A stretch of DNA of 13,226 nt from Rickettsia typhi (GCA_945902255.1 CAMDMO010000034.1:1-13226); one strand, 5' to 3'; positions 1-9,000 are shown, counted from the first letter of the stretch. Program-made: numbers and translations. Notes: generated by a model from the letters alone, not told the origin.

Positions 1-1
1 T

Positions 2-124
2 CTTGAAGGAATGTTTGGACATCTAAAAACTGATATTGGAATTCATAGAGGATTGACAAAAGAGAGGAGGAAAAAAGTGGTGAAATTTTTTCTGAAAAAC
101 TGGGGGGAGAAATGGGAAAAATAG
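2..124 (+). CDS. C-terminal end of a transposase-like protein (5' part outside the window)
   Basis: An open frame enters from the left edge and ends at a TAG at 122-124, leaving 40 residues. It begins LEGMFGHLK, continues IGIHRGLTKERRKK and ends in a Lys/Trp-rich tail. An E-G pair followed about 15 residues later by H-R-G-L and a basic helix is the pattern I associate with the C-terminus of IS256/MULE-related transposases (IS1249-like), where the Glu would be the last residue of the DDE triad. That family match is from memory and rests on few residues. The stop codon lies inside the hairpin of a terminator. Whether the element is intact cannot be judged, because its start and left end are outside the window. 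An alternative is another DDE family, or a degraded copy. Confidence 0.55.
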   Translation, partial: LEGMFGHLKTDIGIHRGLTKERRKKVVKFFLKNWGEKWEK

Positions 125-138
125 CATCCCATTTTTTT
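110..138 (+). terminator. Rho-independent terminator of the transposase-like gene
   Basis: An 8-bp stem, aaatggga (110-117) against tcccattt (127-134), encloses a 9-nt loop that contains the TAG stop. A T run at 132-138 follows. The stem, the U tract and the position right at the gene end all fit intrinsic termination on the plus strand. Confidence 0.7.
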
Positions 139-161
139 AATTATGCCGACAACAATCCAGC

Positions 162-186
162 TGGGCGTGGTTTGCAACCGCGCCCA
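162..186. repeat. GC-rich inverted repeat between the transposase-like gene and gatB
   Basis: The arms tgggcgtggtt (162-172) and aaccgcgccca (176-186) form an 11-bp stem with one G-T wobble and a 3-nt loop. It is far more GC-rich than its surroundings. Neither strand has a T run after it, so it is not a standard intrinsic terminator for gatB, which ends 50 bp away. It could be a dispersed palindromic repeat, part of the end of the insertion sequence, or an mRNA 3'-end stabiliser. I cannot choose between these from one copy. Confidence 0.55.
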
Positions 187-235
187 AATGTTCATGCAAA
201 AATTTAAAACACTCACAACTGCTTGGAATATTGTA

Positions 236-1693
236 TTAACCCTTCAATTTTTCTTGTAACAAATCATTAACAACTGCAGGATTAGCTTGCCCCTTGGTTT
301 CTTTCATAACTTGTCCAACAAAAAATCCAAAAAGCTTATCTTTTCCAGATCTGTAATCAGCAACCATTTGTGGATTTTTTTCAATCACATCGTCAATAAC
401 TTTTTTGATTGCACCAATATCAGAAACTTGTTTCAAGCCTTTAGATTCAACTATTTTGGCTGGAGAATCTCCTGTTTCAAGCATGAAGTCCAAAACATCT
501 TTAGCAATTTTTCCAGAAATTTCACCACTTTTAATTAAGTCTAATAATTCGGCTAAATTATCAGCGCTAATTTTTAAATTTTCAAAATTAATTCCAAGCT
601 TATTCATGCGACCAAATAGCTCTACTGTAAGCCACGTAACACATAATTTTGCTTCATGTTTTTGAATTAATTTTTCAAAATAAGCTGAAATTTCGGTATC
701 TGCAGTAATTACGCCAGCATCATATTCAGAAATTTCTAATTCTCTTACTAAGCGCGCTTTCTTTGCTTCTGGAAGCTCTGGTAGAGATTTTTTTATCTCA
801 TCAACGAAGTTTTGTGACAATGTTAGCGGTGGTAAATCTGGATCTGGAAAGTATCGATAATCCATGGCATTTTCTTTACTTCTCATGGTGCGAGTTTCGC
901 CAGAAATTGCATCAAATAAGCGAGTTTCTTGATCAATTATTCCGCCATTTTCTAGAATTTCAACTTGGCGTGCGGCTTCAAATTCAATAGCGCGCGAGAT
1001 ATTGCGAACAGAGTTTAGATTTTTTATTTCACATCTCGTGCCAAGTTTTTCAACTCCAACTTTACGAACTGAAACATTGGCATCGCATCTTAAATTTCCT
1101 TTTTCCATATCGCCGTCGGAAGTTTCAAGAGCGCGTAAGATTGAGCGAATTACTTTTACATATTCGCAAGCTTCAAATGGACTTCTAATATCTGGCTTTG
1201 AAACAATTTCCATTAAGGCAACACCAGAGCGGTTTAAATCAATTAAAGAAAGAGTAGGGTGTTGATCATGCATTGATTTTCCAGCATCTTGTTCAAGATG
1301 AATTCTTTCAATATTAATGCGCTTTTTAGAATGATCTTCCAGCGCAATCTCAACAAAACCATCTTCAACAATTGGCGTAAAAAATTGTGAAATTTGATAA
1401 CCTTGAGGTAAATCTGGATAAAAGTAATTTTTGCGATCAAAAAAAGATCTAAGATTTATTTTAGCATTAATGCCAAGCCCCGTTTTAACTGCTTGCTTAA
1501 CGCATTCTTCATTAATTGAAGGCAGCATTCCAGGAAAACCAGCGTCAATTAAGGATACTTGGCTATTTTGTGGCGCGCCAAATTTTGCTGCGGCGCGCGA
1601 AAATAATTTTGATTGTGAAGCTACTTGCGCATGAATTTCGCAGCCAACTACAAGCTCGTAAGTATTGTTTTTACCTTTTATTGTGTAAGTCAT
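236..1693 (-). CDS. gatB: Aspartyl/glutamyl-tRNA amidotransferase subunit B
   Basis: GatB is the kinase/tRNA-binding subunit of the GatCAB complex. The complex converts Glu-tRNA(Gln), and often Asp-tRNA(Asn), to the amide form in the cytoplasm in bacteria lacking GlnRS or AsnRS. The 485-residue product has the usual full length. Visible family signatures are ELVVGCEIHAQ (13-23), YPDLPQGYQISQ (92-103), the IHLEQDAGK segment (131-139), LIDLNRSGVALMEIVSKPD (150-168), NLRCDANVSVR (200-210) and DYRYFPDPDLPPL (278-290). The C-terminal half (from about 340) is the helical plus YqeY-like tail, ending in the typical GQANPAVVNDLL. The gene follows gyrA by 9 bp, so the two are probably cotranscribed. 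gatC and gatA are not in the window. No Shine-Dalgarno sequence precedes the ATG. Confidence 0.97.
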   Translation of the reverse strand: MTYTIKGKNNTYELVVGCEIHAQVASQSKLFSRAAAKFGAPQNSQVSLIDAGFPGMLPSINEECVKQAVKTGLGINAKINLRSFFDRKNYFYPDLPQGYQISQFFTPIVEDGFVEIALEDHSKKRINIERIHLEQDAGKSMHDQHPTLSLIDLNRSGVALMEIVSKPDIRSPFEACEYVKVIRSILRALETSDGDMEKGNLRCDANVSVRKVGVEKLGTRCEIKNLNSVRNISRAIEFEAARQVEILENGGIIDQETRLFDAISGETRTMRSKENAMDYRYFPDPDLPPLTLSQNFVDEIKKSLPELPEAKKARLVRELEISEYDAGVITADTEISAYFEKLIQKHEAKLCVTWLTVELFGRMNKLGINFENLKISADNLAELLDLIKSGEISGKIAKDVLDFMLETGDSPAKIVESKGLKQVSDIGAIKKVIDDVIEKNPQMVADYRSGKDKLFGFFVGQVMKETKGQANPAVVNDLLQEKLKG

Positions 1694-1702
1694 TTATTCT
1701 AT

Positions 1703-4504
1703 TCAATTATTTTCGCTCAAATCAGTGGCGTTAACTTCGCCATCAACATCCTCTCCGGTCTCTGCGTCATCAACTTCTTTGCGACCAGTATGAGCGATGC
1801 GAGCAACGGAAACAACGGTTTCGTCTTTAGTTTTAATTAAAGTTACACCTTGAGTATTTCTGCCAGTAATTCTAACTGACGCAACTTCGGTTCTAATTAA
1901 AGTTCCTTTGTTGGTAATGATCATTACTTGATCTTTTCCTTCAATTGGGAAGCTTGCAATTACATTTCCATTGCGTTTGGAAGTTATGATGTTGGTAATG
2001 CCAGACCCACCGCGATTGGTAATGCGATATTCATAAGCGGAAGAGCGTTTACCAAAGCCATTTTCAGTCATAGTGAAAATGAATTCTTCAGCGATTGCCA
2101 TTTCTTCAATTTTAGATTGAGGTAATTCAGCATTTTTAATTTGTGGAATTGCTTTTGGCTGAATTAGTAAATCTTCCGAAGGATTTTCTTTTAAATTATT
2201 ATTATGAGTTATCGCATCTCTAACTGATAAGCGATCTTCTAAGTCAATTTTTAAATATTTTTCTTTGATTTCAGAATCTTCGCCAGCATGTTTTAAAACA
2301 GACATAGCAATAACTTTATTACCTTTTTCAAGTTTTATTCCGCGAACCCCGGTAGAGTTTCTGCTTTGGAAAACTCTTAATTTTGCAACTGGGAACCTGA
2401 TACATTTTCCATCTTTGGTGGATAACATAATATCATCAGCTTCATTGCACAGATTTACGCCAATTAAGGCTTCATCGCCCTCAAGCTTCATGGCAATTTT
2501 ACCACTAGATCTAATATCAACAAACTGATCCATTGAATTTCTTCTAATATCGCCACCAGAAGTTGCAAAAATTATGCTTAGATCTTTCCAGCTTTCTTCA
2601 TTTTCTGGCAAAGCAAGAATGGTGCTAATTTTTTCATTTTGCTCTAGTGGAAGAAGATTCACTAAGGCGCGACCGCGAGCTTGTGGATTTCCCAAAGGTA
2701 ATTTATAAGCTTTAAGTTTGTAAACTTTTCCTTTATTTGAGAAGAACAAGATTGGTGTATGAGTATTAGCAACGAAAATGTCGGTTGCAATATCTTCGTC
2801 GCGCACATCCATAGCAGAGCGACCTTTGCCACCGCGTTTTTGAGTGCGATAAGCAGAAAGAGCGACGCGCTTGATATAGCCGTTCATCGTTCCAACTACA
2901 ACCATGTCTTCTTTTGGAATTAAATCTTCAATATCAACTTCAAATTCAGAATCTTCGATGGTTGATCTTCTAGGTGTAGCAAATTGTTCTTTTACTTCAA
3001 TTAATTCGCTTTTTACTAAAGCCATTAATTTTTCACGGTTAGATAAAAGCACTAGATATTCAGAAATTTCTGCTGCTAATAATTTTAACTCTTCATTGAT
3101 TTTGTCCATTTCAAGGCCAGTCAAGCGAGCTAATCTCATTTCTAAAATTGCTTTTGCTTGCGCTTCGGTGAAATAGAACTTGCCATCTTTTACTACGTTT
3201 CCTTTATCTTGAACAAGCTTGATGATGGTTTCTACAATGCCTGATGGCCAGCTTTTAGCAAGTAATTTAACTTTAGCTTCTGCAGCATCTTTTGATTTTT
3301 TAATCAATTCAACAATTTCATCAATATTTGAAACTGCAACTGCCAAACCAATTAAAATGTGAGTTTTATCACGCGCTTTATTTAATAAGAAGTTAGTGCG
3401 GCGAATAACAATATTTTCTCTAAAACTAGTGAAAATTTTAATCACATTAAGCAAATTCAATAATTCTGGTTTGCCGTGATTTAGCGCTAACATATTTACG
3501 CCAAAGCTAGTTTGTAAATCTGTAAAGCTATAAAGTTGATTAATAATAACTTCTTCCATTGCATCGCGTCTAAGTTCAATAACCACGCGGATTCCATCGC
3601 GATCAGATTCATCGCGCAAATCGGTAATTCCATCAATTCTTTTTTCTTTTACTAAGTCAGCAATTTTTTCTACAAGCTTAGCTTTATTAACTTGGTAAGG
3701 AATTTCATTGATGATAATTGCAACTTTTCCACCACTTAATTTTTCAATTTTATGACGACCTCTCATGATTACAGAGCCGCGTCCAGTGCGCGATGCTGAC
3801 TCAGAGCCGCTGCGACCTAAAATAATTCCACCAGTTGGAAAATCTGGGCCGGGAACAATTTTAATTAAATCTTCAATCGTGATTTCGTTGTTATCAATAT
3901 AGGCTAAAACCGCATCAATTACTTCTCCTAAATTGTGAGGAGGAATGTTAGTTGCCATACCAACCGCAATACCGCCAGATCCGTTAACTAAAAGATTTGG
4001 AAATCTTGCCGGCATAACTTTTGGCTCTCTTTCGCTGCCGTCATAATTTGGAATAAAGTCAACAGTGTCTTTATCAAGATCTTCCAACATAGTGTGAGTC
4101 ACTTTTTTCAAGCGAGACTCAGTATAACGCATTGCCGCTGCCGGATCATCATCAATTGAACCGAAGTTACCTTGACCATCAATTAATGGTAAGCGCATTG
4201 AAAAATCTTGCGCCATACGCACCAAAGATTCGTAAATCGCTGAGTCACCATGTGGGTGATATTTACCCATTACTTCACCGACAATTCTGGCTGATTTTTT
4301 AAATGGTTTATTATAGTCGTAATTTCCTTCATACATTGCATAAAGAATGCGGCGATGCACTGGTTTTAAGCCATCGCAAGCATCTGGAATAGCGCGCGCA
4401 ACAATTACGCTCATCGCATAATCGAGGTAAGATTTTTTCATTTCAGAAATAAGACTTACCGACTGAATATCTTTGCCGGAAGCAACTTGGATCACGTTTG
4501 TCAT
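1703..4504 (-). CDS. gyrA: DNA gyrase subunit A
   Basis: GyrA is the breakage-reunion subunit of DNA gyrase (A2B2), which introduces negative supercoils. At 933 residues it is a full-length, alphaproteobacterial-size protein. The N-terminal catalytic core contains KPVHRRILYAM (47-57), the quinolone-determining segment HPHGDSAIYESLVRMAQ (83-99) and the catalytic tyrosine Y127 in AAAMRYTE. The C-terminal DNA-wrapping domain starts with the GyrA box QKRGGKG (555-561) and contains repeated blade motifs such as RGGSGI. A charged stretch at about 740-805 interrupts the C-terminal domain, as alphaproteobacterial GyrA commonly shows. The tail (907-933) is acidic. Ser88 and Glu92 occupy the E. coli Ser83/Asp87 positions, so no classical quinolone-resistance substitution is visible. 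The gene is divergent from dapB and is the first gene of a gyrA-gatB unit. Confidence 0.98.
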   Translation of the reverse strand: MTNVIQVASGKDIQSVSLISEMKKSYLDYAMSVIVARAIPDACDGLKPVHRRILYAMYEGNYDYNKPFKKSARIVGEVMGKYHPHGDSAIYESLVRMAQDFSMRLPLIDGQGNFGSIDDDPAAAMRYTESRLKKVTHTMLEDLDKDTVDFIPNYDGSEREPKVMPARFPNLLVNGSGGIAVGMATNIPPHNLGEVIDAVLAYIDNNEITIEDLIKIVPGPDFPTGGIILGRSGSESASRTGRGSVIMRGRHKIEKLSGGKVAIIINEIPYQVNKAKLVEKIADLVKEKRIDGITDLRDESDRDGIRVVIELRRDAMEEVIINQLYSFTDLQTSFGVNMLALNHGKPELLNLLNVIKIFTSFRENIVIRRTNFLLNKARDKTHILIGLAVAVSNIDEIVELIKKSKDAAEAKVKLLAKSWPSGIVETIIKLVQDKGNVVKDGKFYFTEAQAKAILEMRLARLTGLEMDKINEELKLLAAEISEYLVLLSNREKLMALVKSELIEVKEQFATPRRSTIEDSEFEVDIEDLIPKEDMVVVGTMNGYIKRVALSAYRTQKRGGKGRSAMDVRDEDIATDIFVANTHTPILFFSNKGKVYKLKAYKLPLGNPQARGRALVNLLPLEQNEKISTILALPENEESWKDLSIIFATSGGDIRRNSMDQFVDIRSSGKIAMKLEGDEALIGVNLCNEADDIMLSTKDGKCIRFPVAKLRVFQSRNSTGVRGIKLEKGNKVIAMSVLKHAGEDSEIKEKYLKIDLEDRLSVRDAITHNNNLKENPSEDLLIQPKAIPQIKNAELPQSKIEEMAIAEEFIFTMTENGFGKRSSAYEYRITNRGGSGITNIITSKRNGNVIASFPIEGKDQVMIITNKGTLIRTEVASVRITGRNTQGVTLIKTKDETVVSVARIAHTGRKEVDDAETGEDVDGEVNATDLSENN

Positions 4505-4566
4505 TTTTGATTATTTATTGCAGTTTTAACACTAAAAAACCTTGTTTTAGTTACAGTTGTCTGGTA

Positions 4567-4595
4567 ATTATCAGGCATTATTCATTCAAGTGCAA
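4567..4595 (-). promoter_or_regulatory. Candidate sigma70-type promoter of gyrA-gatB
   Basis: Read on the minus strand, TTGCAC (4595-4590) is followed after exactly 17 bp by GATAAT (4572-4567), a five-of-six match to the -10 consensus. Transcription would start near 4560, leaving a leader of about 55 nt before the gyrA ATG. The leader can form a 7-bp hairpin (4531-4537 with 4545-4551). An imperfect 14-bp palindrome, ctggtaattatcag (4561-4574), overlaps the -10 box and could be an operator, though nothing else supports that. Confidence 0.5.
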
Positions 4596-4650
4596 GAAAA
4601 AATCTTAAATTTTTTTATATATATTAAAAAACCAACAAACTAAATAAATT

Positions 4651-5445
4651 ATGAAAATCGGCGTAACTGGAATTAGCGGCAAAATGGGCAAAACCATCGC
4701 TACTAAAATTTTACAAGATGCAATTGTTGAGCTGGCTGGTGGCTTAGTTAGGCAGGGCAGTGATTTAAGCGGAAAAGACTTATCAGAGTTTCTTGGATTT
4801 CCTAAGTCAGATGCAAAAATAATCTCAAATCTTGATCAATTTATTGCTAATTGTGATGCAATTATAGATTTCTCTTCTCCGGCTTTAAGTTTAGAAATCG
4901 CTCAAAAATGCGCTCAAGCTAAAAAAACACTAGTTTGTGGCACCACAGGATTTTCTGACGAAGAAAAGCAAAAATTTGCTGCTTGCGCCAAAGATGCAGT
5001 AATTATCTGGTCTTCTAATATGTCAGTTGGTGTAAATTTATTAATGAATTTAGCTGAAAAAGTTGCGGCAACTCTGCATGATGATTTTGATGCAGAAATT
5101 TTTGAAATGCATCACAAAGATAAAATTGACGCACCTTCAGGAACCGCTCTATCACTTGGTGCAGCCGTGGCGAAGGGCAGGGGAGTTGATTTAAAAGAAG
5201 TGGGAAATACTGCTAGATCTGGTAAAGACGCTAAGCGCGAAAAAGGTGAAATTGGCTTCTGTGCTTTGCGCGGCGGTGATGTAATCGGCGATCATACAGT
5301 AATTTTTGCAGGAGACGGAGAGCGTATAGAGTTAACCCATAAAGCTTCTAACCGCGATATTTTTGCCAAAGGCGCAATTAGAGCTGCAATTTGGGGAAGC
5401 GCGAAACAAGCTGGCTTTTATAGCATGAGAGATGTTTTAAATTAA
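4651..5445 (+). CDS. dapB: 4-hydroxy-tetrahydrodipicolinate reductase
   Basis: DapB performs the NAD(P)H-dependent reduction in the diaminopimelate branch, which supplies meso-DAP for peptidoglycan and lysine. The 264-residue product has the normal length. The Rossmann nucleotide loop is GITGISGKMGK-like (G4, G7, G10, G13 region). IDFSSP (72-77), VCGTTGFS (95-102) and SNMSVGVNLL (122-131) follow. The catalytic segment EMHHKDKIDAPSGTAL (152-167) holds H154 and K158, equivalent to E. coli H159 and K163. RGGDVIGDHTV and the KASNRDIFAKGA helix complete the dimerisation domain. The start is the first ATG, and no Shine-Dalgarno sequence is visible. An AT-rich TATATT (4620-4625) could be a -10 box, but no acceptable -35 lies 17 bp upstream. 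The gene diverges from gyrA with 146 bp between. A functional DapB suggests the organism still makes DAP, hence some peptidoglycan. Confidence 0.97.
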   Translation: MKIGVTGISGKMGKTIATKILQDAIVELAGGLVRQGSDLSGKDLSEFLGFPKSDAKIISNLDQFIANCDAIIDFSSPALSLEIAQKCAQAKKTLVCGTTGFSDEEKQKFAACAKDAVIIWSSNMSVGVNLLMNLAEKVAATLHDDFDAEIFEMHHKDKIDAPSGTALSLGAAVAKGRGVDLKEVGNTARSGKDAKREKGEIGFCALRGGDVIGDHTVIFAGDGERIELTHKASNRDIFAKGAIRAAIWGSAKQAGFYSMRDVLN

Positions 5446-5466
5446 AAGATCTTTTTCGCATTGTCG

Positions 5467-5488
5467 CCCCTGAACATTCGGTCGGGGG
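5467..5488. other. Short GC-rich hairpin downstream of dapB
   Basis: cccctga (5467-5473) can pair with tcggggg (5482-5488), with one T-G wobble and an 8-nt loop. It lies 21 bp after the dapB stop. The following sequence (gtaaaaatattg) is not a T run, so it is only a weak candidate terminator. It may instead protect the dapB mRNA 3' end. Confidence 0.35.
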
Positions 5489-5532
5489 TAAAAATATTGT
5501 TGTTATTTTTAAGAAAAATTATAGAAGTTTAA

Positions 5533-5553
5533 TCGCGTCTATTTGTCGCGTCT
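5533..5553. repeat. Pair of 8-bp direct repeats upstream of the small hydrophobic-protein gene
   Basis: tcgcgtct occurs at 5533-5540 and again at 5546-5553, 13 bp apart start to start, in an otherwise AT-rich spacer 50-70 bp before the ATG at 5604. It ends just before a TTGTCA (5553-5558) that could be part of a -35 element. No good -10 lies at 17 bp from it. The repeats could be a regulator site or chance. Confidence 0.3.
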
Positions 5554-5603
5554 TGTCAAGTTGATCTAGGTCAATTTTTTTAATTATTTTATTTAGAGTT
5601 TTT

Positions 5604-5960
5604 ATGTCGGGAAATGAACAAAGAATGGGTTTTTTACCTTTAGCAGTTGGTTCGGTTGCTGGAGTTGCAGCTGTTGCTGCCATGGTTCCAGCTGGCGCTG
5701 GTGCTTTTGCTATTGCTTTAGCTGGTTCAGCTGGAGCGGCGGTAGGAGCTTTTGTTGGTGGCACAACTTATGCTGCAGCTGCTAATTTTGTTCAAAAATT
5801 AACAAAAGGCAATAGCGCTAGTGATGTTGTATTATTTGGAGCTGGAAAAGCGGTGCAAAAAGCTTCAGAAAAGATTTATGGCGTTAAAGAAGGGGTTGGT
5901 ATAAAACCAACAAGCGTGGAGCAACTCAGTGGCGACAAAGAAAATTCAAGAACCGTGTAA
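5604..5960 (+). CDS. Small hydrophobic glycine/alanine-rich protein, function unknown
   Basis: I do not recognise this 118-residue protein. After a short polar N-terminus (MSGNEQR), residues 9-62 are almost wholly Gly, Ala, Val and small residues. Small residues recur in a GxxxG/GxxxA-like pattern (for example GAGAFAIALAGSAGAAVGAF, 31-50). This looks like a glycine-zipper helical hairpin of two membrane segments (roughly 10-29 and 32-53). The C-terminal half (63-118) is polar and partly basic. There is no typical cleavable signal sequence. A weak agag (5595-5598) five bases before the ATG is the nearest thing to a ribosome site in this window. The gene stands alone between dapB and a bidirectional terminator. 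The coding case rests on the membrane pattern, sensible codons and the well-placed terminator. Roles in membrane association or as a secreted effector are only speculation. Confidence 0.7.
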   Translation: MSGNEQRMGFLPLAVGSVAGVAAVAAMVPAGAGAFAIALAGSAGAAVGAFVGGTTYAAAANFVQKLTKGNSASDVVLFGAGKAVQKASEKIYGVKEGVGIKPTSVEQLSGDKENSRTV

Positions 5961-5971
5961 GTTTAAAAGAT

Positions 5972-6003
5972 AATGCGCAATTAAAATCTAATAATTGCGC
6001 ATT
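5972..6003. terminator. Bidirectional terminator between the small gene and the RND pump gene
   Basis: A perfect 12-bp inverted repeat, aatgcgcaatta (5972-5983) and taattgcgcatt (5992-6003), has an 8-nt loop. On the plus strand it is followed by ttattct. On the minus strand it is followed by atcttttaaac. Both genes converge on it: the small gene stops 11 bp before it and the pump gene's stop codon abuts it. This is the layout expected of a shared intrinsic terminator. Confidence 0.75.
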
Positions 6004-9000
6004 TTATTCTATAACCTTAACCAGCTTCGCTTTAATCCAAATTCTAAACTCATCAATATAATTAAACACTGCGGGCACCACCACCAGTGTTAATATAGTA
6101 GAAGAAATCAATCCTCCAATAATCGCCACCCCCATCGCAGTTCTTTGTGCAGCGCTTGCACTTACTCCAATTGCAACTGGCAGAGTTCCAAAAATTAAGG
6201 CAAAAGAAGTCATTAAAATTGGGCGTAAACGAATTTTGCCAGCCATTATTAAGGCTTCCGATCTTGATTTTCCTTGTTCCATTAAATGATTGGTAAAATC
6301 AATTAATAAAATTGAATTCTTTCCAGAAACGCTAATTAACATAAAAATTCCCAAAAAGGTAAATATATTTACTGATTCTTGTGTTACAAATAATGCCAAA
6401 GCCGCTCCGCAAAAAGCCAAAGGAAGTGCAATTAAAATTGTTAAAGGAGTAACGAAAGATTCGTAAAGACTGCTTAAAATTAAATAAATAAACAGAACTG
6501 ACATTATCATTGCAAAACTCATCGAGCTTGACATTTCTTGCATATTTTCCGAATCACCAGAAAAGCTATAACGAATATCGGAAGGGGTTTTTAAATCTCC
6601 ATCTTCCATCATTGCAATTGAGTCATTGATAACATCTCCAAGTCCATAACCTTTTGCCACGCTTGCGGTTAATTGAATATAGCGACCATGGTCTTTGCGA
6701 TTAATAGTGGCAGCTTCTTGACCAGATTCACCAGTTGCAATATCTGAAAGTTTTATCAATCTTTGGTTAACATTCGGCACATAATAATTAGCAAAATTTG
6801 TCTGTAAATTGCGCTGCTCTGGTTTTAGGCGCACCCTAACATCATATTCTAAACCATTTTCACGAAATTTAGTTGGTGTATATCCCTCAATATATCCCCT
6901 TAACTCATTTCCCACTAATTGACTATTAACTCCATAAGTTTTTGCTGCCTTGTCTTTTACTAAAACACGAAACTCGGTGCGAGTATTTTTATTACTAGCA
7001 TCAACATCTTTTAGGCGCGGATCTTGTTTTAATTTATCATAAATTTTGTCAGCATATTCTTCTAATTCATTTTGGTTTGTGGAAACTAAAAATAAATTAA
7101 ATGGTTGTCCGCGAGAAGCGCCGCTAGATGGGTCATAATCTTTTACAATTGGATTTGCAAAGGCAAAATCTTTTATTTGTAAACGCAATTTATCCTTAAA
7201 ATCAGAGGTAGAAATTCTGCGATCTTTTTTTAATCTAATATAAATATCGCCTCTATTTGATTGGGAAGTTCCGCTGCCAATCGACATTGCGGATAATTCA
7301 ACTTCTTTATTAGTGTGAATAATTGCATCAATTTTTTGCGCAGTATCGTAAGTTGCATTAAGGCTTGAATCGGCTGACAATTCAAGGCCAACGCTAACTT
7401 CGCCATTATTACTTTCCGCTAAATAAGTTTTTGGAACAAATTTAAAAGCCACTAAACTCAGAAATAAAATTCCAAAAGTAAATAATAGAATTTGTTTCGG
7501 ATTTTTAATTGAGAAGATCAAAATCTTTTCATATTTCTCTTCAAGATAAAATTGAAATTTTTCAAATTTTAACAAAATTCTTTTGATAAAAAAATCACCT
7601 TCTTGCTGGGTAATTCTTTGAATTTTTTTACCAGATAAATAAGCGCAAAGCACCGGAATAATAGAGATTGCAACAAATAAACTAACCATCATAGAAAAGG
7701 CGATAGTTAGTCCAAATTGCCGCAAATATTGCCCAACAATTCCTTTCATAAAAGAAATCGGTGTAAATACCGAAACCACAACCAGAGTAATTGCAGTTAC
7801 TGCCATCATAATCTCGCGAGTTGCTTCTATTGAGGCTTGCTTAGCATTCATGCCTTCTTCAATTTTGCGATAAATATTTTCTACAACTACAATTGCATCA
7901 TCAACCAAAAGCCCAACCGCAAGGCTTAAAGCAAGTAAAGTAATTACATTGATTGAAAAATGCGCGACATACATAACTATAAAAGCGCCAATTAAACAAA
8001 TCGGCAAAGAAATTGCGGTGATTATTGTGGCTCTTGTGTTTCCAAGAAAAAAGAAGACGGTTAAAATGGTTAAAATAATTGCAATTGTAATGGTTTCATA
8101 AACATCGTTAACGTTATTTTTAATATATTTGCTGGCATTTTTAACCTCTTTAATTTCAGGCGCGCCCTCCATTTTAGAAAGTTCCAAGCGCATTTTTGCA
8201 ACTTGCGCATTAACCCCTTCAACAACTTTAATAATATTTGAATCTGATTGACGATATACATTAATAAACAAAGATTTTTTTCCATCTACAAAGGCGCGAG
8301 AAGTCTCGTCTTCTAAGGTATCTAAAACTGTTCCAAGGTCAGAAATTTTTGTTGGAACTTCATTTGAATGAAAATTTATAATTACATCTTTAATTTGATC
8401 GATGTTGTTAAATTCGCTGGCGCTTCTAAATACAACTTCTGTATTTGCTGAGTCACTTTTGCCAATTGGAACATTTTCTCCAGAAATCATTAACTGGTTT
8501 TTAACCTGTGATAGCGGCGTTTCGCGCAGTTTTAATAATTTTTGATCTAGCAAAACATGAACTTCTCTTTTGCGAGCGCCTACAATTTCCACCATGCCAA
8601 CGCTGCTAGCCTGCTCCATTCTTGGCGTAATATATTGATCGGCTAAATCGAATAATTTTCCTTCTGATAAATTTGCGGTAATGGCAAATGTTATAATTGG
8701 CTGATCTGCGGGATCAATTCGGCGAATTATCGGCTCGTTAATATCTTCTGGCAATTTCGGCTTTGCTTGATTTACCTTGTCACGAATTTGCTGTTCGGCA
8801 TATTTAATATCAGTTCCTTGATAAAGATTAACCACAATTTGGCTAGTATCTTTCAAGCTTTTAGAAGTCACATTTTTAATGCCAGCAACCTTACTAACTT
8901 GCTCTTCAAGAGGTTTTGTAACCAGAGCCTCAATTTCAGATGGTGCGGCGCCTTTATAAGTTGTGGAAATAAAAATAGTTGGAATTTCAATATTAGGAAA

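Noticed and set aside
2089..2286. The GyrA C-terminal insert (residues about 740-805) as a Rickettsia palindromic element or other inserted sequence.
   Set aside because: I saw no strong palindrome in the DNA there, and alphaproteobacterial GyrA usually carries a variable charged insert at this place.
4228..4258. Possible quinolone-resistance change in GyrA, because position 92 is Glu rather than Asp.
   Set aside because: Glu at this position is the natural residue in many bacteria, and the key Ser (S88) is kept. The segment looks wild type.
5444..5489. Terminator for dapB from the aaaagatctttt palindrome (5444-5455) or the cccctga/tcggggg hairpin.
   Set aside because: The first is an all A/T-flanked palindrome with no loop, and the second lacks a T run. 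Neither meets the usual intrinsic terminator form, so only the hairpin is listed, at low confidence.
5519..5764. A minus-strand Ala/Pro-rich open frame across the small gene.
   Set aside because: It is the antisense shadow of the Gly/Ala-rich codons of the plus-strand gene and has no start context or partner. The plus-strand frame ends at a good terminator.
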